A stretch of 64,000 nt of DNA from an uncultured Sphingomonas sp. (GTDB lineage Bacteria; Pseudomonadota; Alphaproteobacteria; Sphingomonadales; Sphingomonadaceae), in NCBI RefSeq assembly GCF_937871615.1, contig NZ_CALMPA010000023.1, forward strand, positions 1-64,000, in the 5' to 3' direction. Below, piece after piece: positions 61,236-64,000 of the stretch (position 1 is the first letter of the stretch; every line of letters begins with the position of its first letter). Under the pieces are notes generated by a model. The model was not told the origin of the DNA. It searched no databases and worked only from the letters and a program-made list of their open reading frames with translations. A program made the position numbers and the translations under genes.

Positions 61236-63802
61236 CACCAGCTCCGCGAAATCGTCAAACCAATGACGCGCCCGACCGCCGAGAAATTTGTCGAATCGTA
61301 GGGTGTATCGCTCGACCCTGTAGTCCTGATGATGTCGGGCTTCGCATCGAACAGGTTATTGATCGTGAGAGCGAAGGTCATAAACGGCTTCTCGGCCGAG
61401 GAACCGCCAACGCTCAACCGCGCCGAGAAATCCATCGTGGCCATGGACGAGACGCGGCTGGATGGCAGGAAGCGCGCGTCGAGCACGCTCCCGATATAAT
61501 TGACGTAGGTTGCAACCGTGGTTCGTTTGGTTTCCCAAACAGCACCCGCCCGTGCCCGCCAGTTCGGTGGATTGAAAACGGAGCCTGCGAGTTGGATGCT
61601 CGGCAACTCCTGCGTCAGAATCTGATCGCTTCTGAGATAGGTCGCGGACCCGGATAGGCTCAGCTTCTGACCTTTTCCGACGGCAAAGGCGTAGGCCGCG
61701 CCGAAATCGACCCCGTCGATGTCCTGGCGCGCGACATTGCGGTTGCGATTGTCTATGAGCGCATCGACGTTCGCCGGGTCGAATGGCCCATCGGAATAGT
61801 TCGTGAGGCCGTAGAGCGATCCGGCGATCAGCGCGTCGAGCTGAGCCGCAGACGGGCTATGGTTCAGAAGCGCTGCGTAGCCGGGATCGCTGAACGCGGA
61901 TGCAATCGATCCGGCGATCGGTTGAACGACCCGGTCCTTGTATCTGACATTGAAGTAGGTGGCGTTGATCTTGAGGCCAGGAATCCTGTCGGGATGAAAT
62001 TCCAGCCCTGCGGACCAACTGCGCGCCCGTTCCGGTGTCAGGCTCGGATTGCCACCGCTGGTGTATAGGACCGTTCCTGTCGCATCGGGGACGAACCAGT
62101 TTGTCGGGAACAGGTAGGTCTCATAGCCGACATACTGCTGGTAGAGTGTCGGCGCCTTGAATGAGCGGCCCCATGATGCCCGAAATGTGAGATTCTTCTC
62201 CGGCTCATAGACGAGTCCCAGTTTCGGCGTCGTGACGCTCGCCATACCGGGATAGTTCTCGTATCGGGCGGCAGCCGTCAGCGTGAGCCGATAAACCAGC
62301 GGAAATGCTTGAGCCGGACCGACGACTGGAATCTCCGCCTCGCCGAACAGGTAGTGGCTTTTTCGCGCGACGTTGAAGGCGCCCGCCGGCACCGTATCCT
62401 GATAGCGGGTATATCGCATGCTGTTCGATCGGTATCCCCCGCCGAAAGCGACACGCAGTTCACCTGCCGGCAACGAGAAAACCGGGCCATCGATCACAAG
62501 TTCAGCGGTCACCGCTGAGTTGCAATAGCATCCAGTTGTCGCGGTTCCCGTCCCACCAGGAGGCGTAATCAGGGTGTTGTAGTGGCTATCATCCTTTCCA
62601 AAGGCCGTCGAGACGCGCGCCATCCACTGAGCACCAAGCTTCAGGTCGATCTCTGGGGTGACCGAAATGCTTCTCGCTGTCGGGGCCAGGCGGTATTGTG
62701 TGAGGCCGCCTGCGTCTTCATTCCCGCTGATGATCGTAGAACGACGATCACTGAAAAGACCATCGATCTTGAATTCGACCCCCGGAGCGATCGTTTGATG
62801 CCCGGACACGATCACCGAGTGTTGTCGGATGGCCGGATAAAGCGAATTTGCTTGCGGCAGAGCGCCGGTGTAATTGCGCTGCCGCGCCGCAATGCCGGAA
62901 TTATGGGCAAATTGGTAGGCCGCGATGAAGCCACCGGACCCCCAGCTAGTGCCGCCAACGAGATCGACACCCTGCTGGAAGTTGCCCCCGTCGGTCGACC
63001 CGCCGATCCGAAACGAGGTCGTCAGCCCAGAATAGTCTCGCCGGAGGACGACATTCACGACACCCGCGACGGCGTCTGAACCATACTCGGCCGACGATCC
63101 ATCCGGAACGATCTCGAGCCGGTCCACCGCTGCCACGGGAATTGCCGATATATCGATCCCGCCGAACACACCGTCATATGGGAGTCGGTGACCGTTCAGA
63201 AGGGTCAGGGTTGCATCTGGTCCGAGACCACGAAGGTTCATCTGGGAAGAAGAATTCAGGTTGGAATTGATGAGCCCGGCCCCACTTCCGACGCTCGGAT
63301 TCTGGCCGCCGCCGAAATTCTGCGGAATGCTTCGAGCAACGTCTCCGAGATTGACTTGACCAGCATTCCGGATGTCCGAGCGCGTGACGCTGATTAAGGT
63401 CGACGCGGTATTACCACCGCGAATATGCGTTCCGGTCACGATGATGTCGTTCTCGACCGAGCCGTTAGCAGCGGCTACCTCGGATCGCCCCCGGACAATC
63501 ACTGCCCCCTTGTCAAAGCGCACCGATAGACTTGTCCCGCGGACAAGCTGCTCGATCGCTTCCCGAGCGGTGAACGCGCCGTGAAGGCTTGGCGCGGCGA
63601 CGCCGTTCAGATCGTCCGCCGAAGCGTAGAGTTCCCAGCCGGCCTTGGCCGCGACGGCCCGAAGTGCTTCACCGAGATCCTGCGCAGGGAAATCGAATTG
63701 ATAGACCTGCCGATCACGAGCCGTTGCCGACATGGGCGCGATTGAGCAAGCCACGCCCGCCATCAGCACCGCAACCATATGAATTCGTTTGCTCGCCATC
63801 AT
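61235..63802 (-). CDS. STN-domain TonB-dependent receptor of the lasso locus
   Basis: 855 residues. ATG 63802 is chosen because a GGGGACAGG stretch precedes it and the signal peptide starts at once (MVAVLMAGVACSIAPMSATA). An STN domain (about 35-105; QFDFPAQDLGEALRAVAAKA) links it to FecR. The plug starts NDIIVTGTHIRGG, and the barrel ends VGRVIGLTISRSW. It should re-import the mature lasso peptide, possibly with a bound ligand, for cleavage by the isopeptidase encoded next. The FecR gene lies upstream, so import may induce this operon. Confidence 0.9.
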   Translation of the reverse strand: MMASKRIHMVAVLMAGVACSIAPMSATARDRQVYQFDFPAQDLGEALRAVAAKAGWELYASADDLNGVAAPSLHGAFTAREAIEQLVRGTSLSVRFDKGAVIVRGRSEVAAANGSVENDIIVTGTHIRGGNTASTLISVTRSDIRNAGQVNLGDVARSIPQNFGGGQNPSVGSGAGLINSNLNSSSQMNLRGLGPDATLTLLNGHRLPYDGVFGGIDISAIPVAAVDRLEIVPDGSSAEYGSDAVAGVVNVVLRRDYSGLTTSFRIGGSTDGGNFQQGVDLVGGTSWGSGGFIAAYQFAHNSGIAARQRNYTGALPQANSLYPAIRQHSVIVSGHQTIAPGVEFKIDGLFSDRRSTIISGNEDAGGLTQYRLAPTARSISVTPEIDLKLGAQWMARVSTAFGKDDSHYNTLITPPGGTGTATTGCYCNSAVTAELVIDGPVFSLPAGELRVAFGGGYRSNSMRYTRYQDTVPAGAFNVARKSHYLFGEAEIPVVGPAQAFPLVYRLTLTAAARYENYPGMASVTTPKLGLVYEPEKNLTFRASWGRSFKAPTLYQQYVGYETYLFPTNWFVPDATGTVLYTSGGNPSLTPERARSWSAGLEFHPDRIPGLKINATYFNVRYKDRVVQPIAGSIASAFSDPGYAALLNHSPSAAQLDALIAGSLYGLTNYSDGPFDPANVDALIDNRNRNVARQDIDGVDFGAAYAFAVGKGQKLSLSGSATYLRSDQILTQELPSIQLAGSVFNPPNWRARAGAVWETKRTTVATYVNYIGSVLDARFLPSSRVSSMATMDFSARLSVGGSSAEKPFMTFALTINNLFDAKPDIIRTTGSSDTPYDSTNFSAVGRVIGLTISRSW

Positions 63803-63891
63803 CCTGTCCCCTTCCGGCGAGCCCTGACGGCTCACCTTAGGGTCAAGTCTTTGACGCGATTTTTCGAACGACCCCGGCGGGATGGCCAGAT

Positions 63892-64000
63892 CTATCGGCT
63901 CAGGTGTATTCCGTCTTTACGATGGGTCACCCTCAATCCAAACGGCTCGGCGATCCGCGACACGAAGGTCTCGGTGTCGGTAAGCTTGAACCGCCCCGTC
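63892..64000 (-). CDS. FecR-family sigma regulator, 3' end only
   Basis: The last 35 codons of a gene that continues beyond the right edge; its stop is TAG at 63892-63894. The translated end (GRFKLTDTETFVSRIAEPFG, then LRVTHRKDGIHLSR) matches the C-terminal STN-like tail of FecR proteins. It is the expected partner of the STN receptor that starts 90 bases downstream. An ECF sigma gene probably lies just outside the window. Confidence 0.78.
   Translation of the reverse strand, partial: TGRFKLTDTETFVSRIAEPFGLRVTHRKDGIHLSR

Noticed and set aside
1-64000. CRISPR arrays, tRNA or rRNA genes, insertion sequences and prophage genes
   Set aside because: No regular spaced repeats, tRNA-like cloverleafs, transposase or phage genes were recognised by reading. 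The only repeats are the short operators and hairpins listed.

Overview
The window looks like chromosome from a sphingomonad (Sphingomonas or a close relative in the Alphaproteobacteria). The grounds are the high GC content, seven TonB-dependent receptors (TBDRs) in 64 kb, an MlaA protein carrying the sphingomonad-style 'DIVVEA' segment, an alphaproteobacterial direct-repeat LexA box before imuA-imuB-dnaE2, and a proteobacterial lasso-peptide locus with isopeptidase and TBDR but no ABC exporter. No tRNA, rRNA, insertion sequence or CRISPR array was seen.

Layout. 0-3 kb: end of an RND adaptor gene and an MscS-type channel. 3-6.5 kb: a Fur-family (Zur-like) repressor, a TBDR and a DUF2946 protein. 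6.8-10.7 kb: an ECF sigma/FecR/TBDR surface-signalling set. 10.9-14.4 kb: a PAP2 phosphatase, then a four-gene coupled operon (outer-membrane barrel, FMN-binding protein, ApbE flavin transferase, four-helix membrane protein) that looks like a flavin-based envelope redox module. 14.6-25 kb: TBDR plus acid phosphatase, a PepSY/response regulator/histidine kinase/lipoprotein-PCMT operon, a beta-propeller, MlaA, a second PCMT-like protein and an unknown winged-helix-like protein. 25-31 kb: TBDR, tandem substrate-binding protein and PepSY-diflavin reductase, probably ferric-siderophore uptake. 31-35 kb: a zinc-deficiency island (ZigA, DUF1826, ZIP transporter, M23 peptidase) with GATAT/ATATC palindromes at its two promoters. 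35-49 kb: TBDR, RND efflux operon, small glycine-zipper and secreted proteins, HU, a methyltransferase and another TBDR. 49.9-56.3 kb: VapBC and the SOS mutasome imuA-imuB-dnaE2.

56.4-64 kb is a lasso-peptide locus. It has a 45-residue precursor, a strong hairpin, a fused RRE-protease (B) and an asparagine-synthetase-like cyclase (C). Convergent to these lie a lasso isopeptidase, an STN-type TBDR and the end of a FecR gene that runs off the window. The predicted 23-residue core starts at Gly23 of the precursor and should form an 8-residue Gly1-Asp8 ring. Production, re-import and linearisation of the peptide would all be encoded here.

The most unexpected signal is not a gene. A 20-bp near-palindrome of the type ACATTGGGAAAATACAATGT recurs in about ten intergenic gaps between 0.4 and 46.4 kb, in front of TBDR, efflux, phosphatase, propeller and small-protein genes. 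It is absent from 47-64 kb. It suggests a locally clustered regulon. A degenerate pair of copies before the PepSY-RR-HK operon makes that response regulator the leading, unproven, candidate binder.
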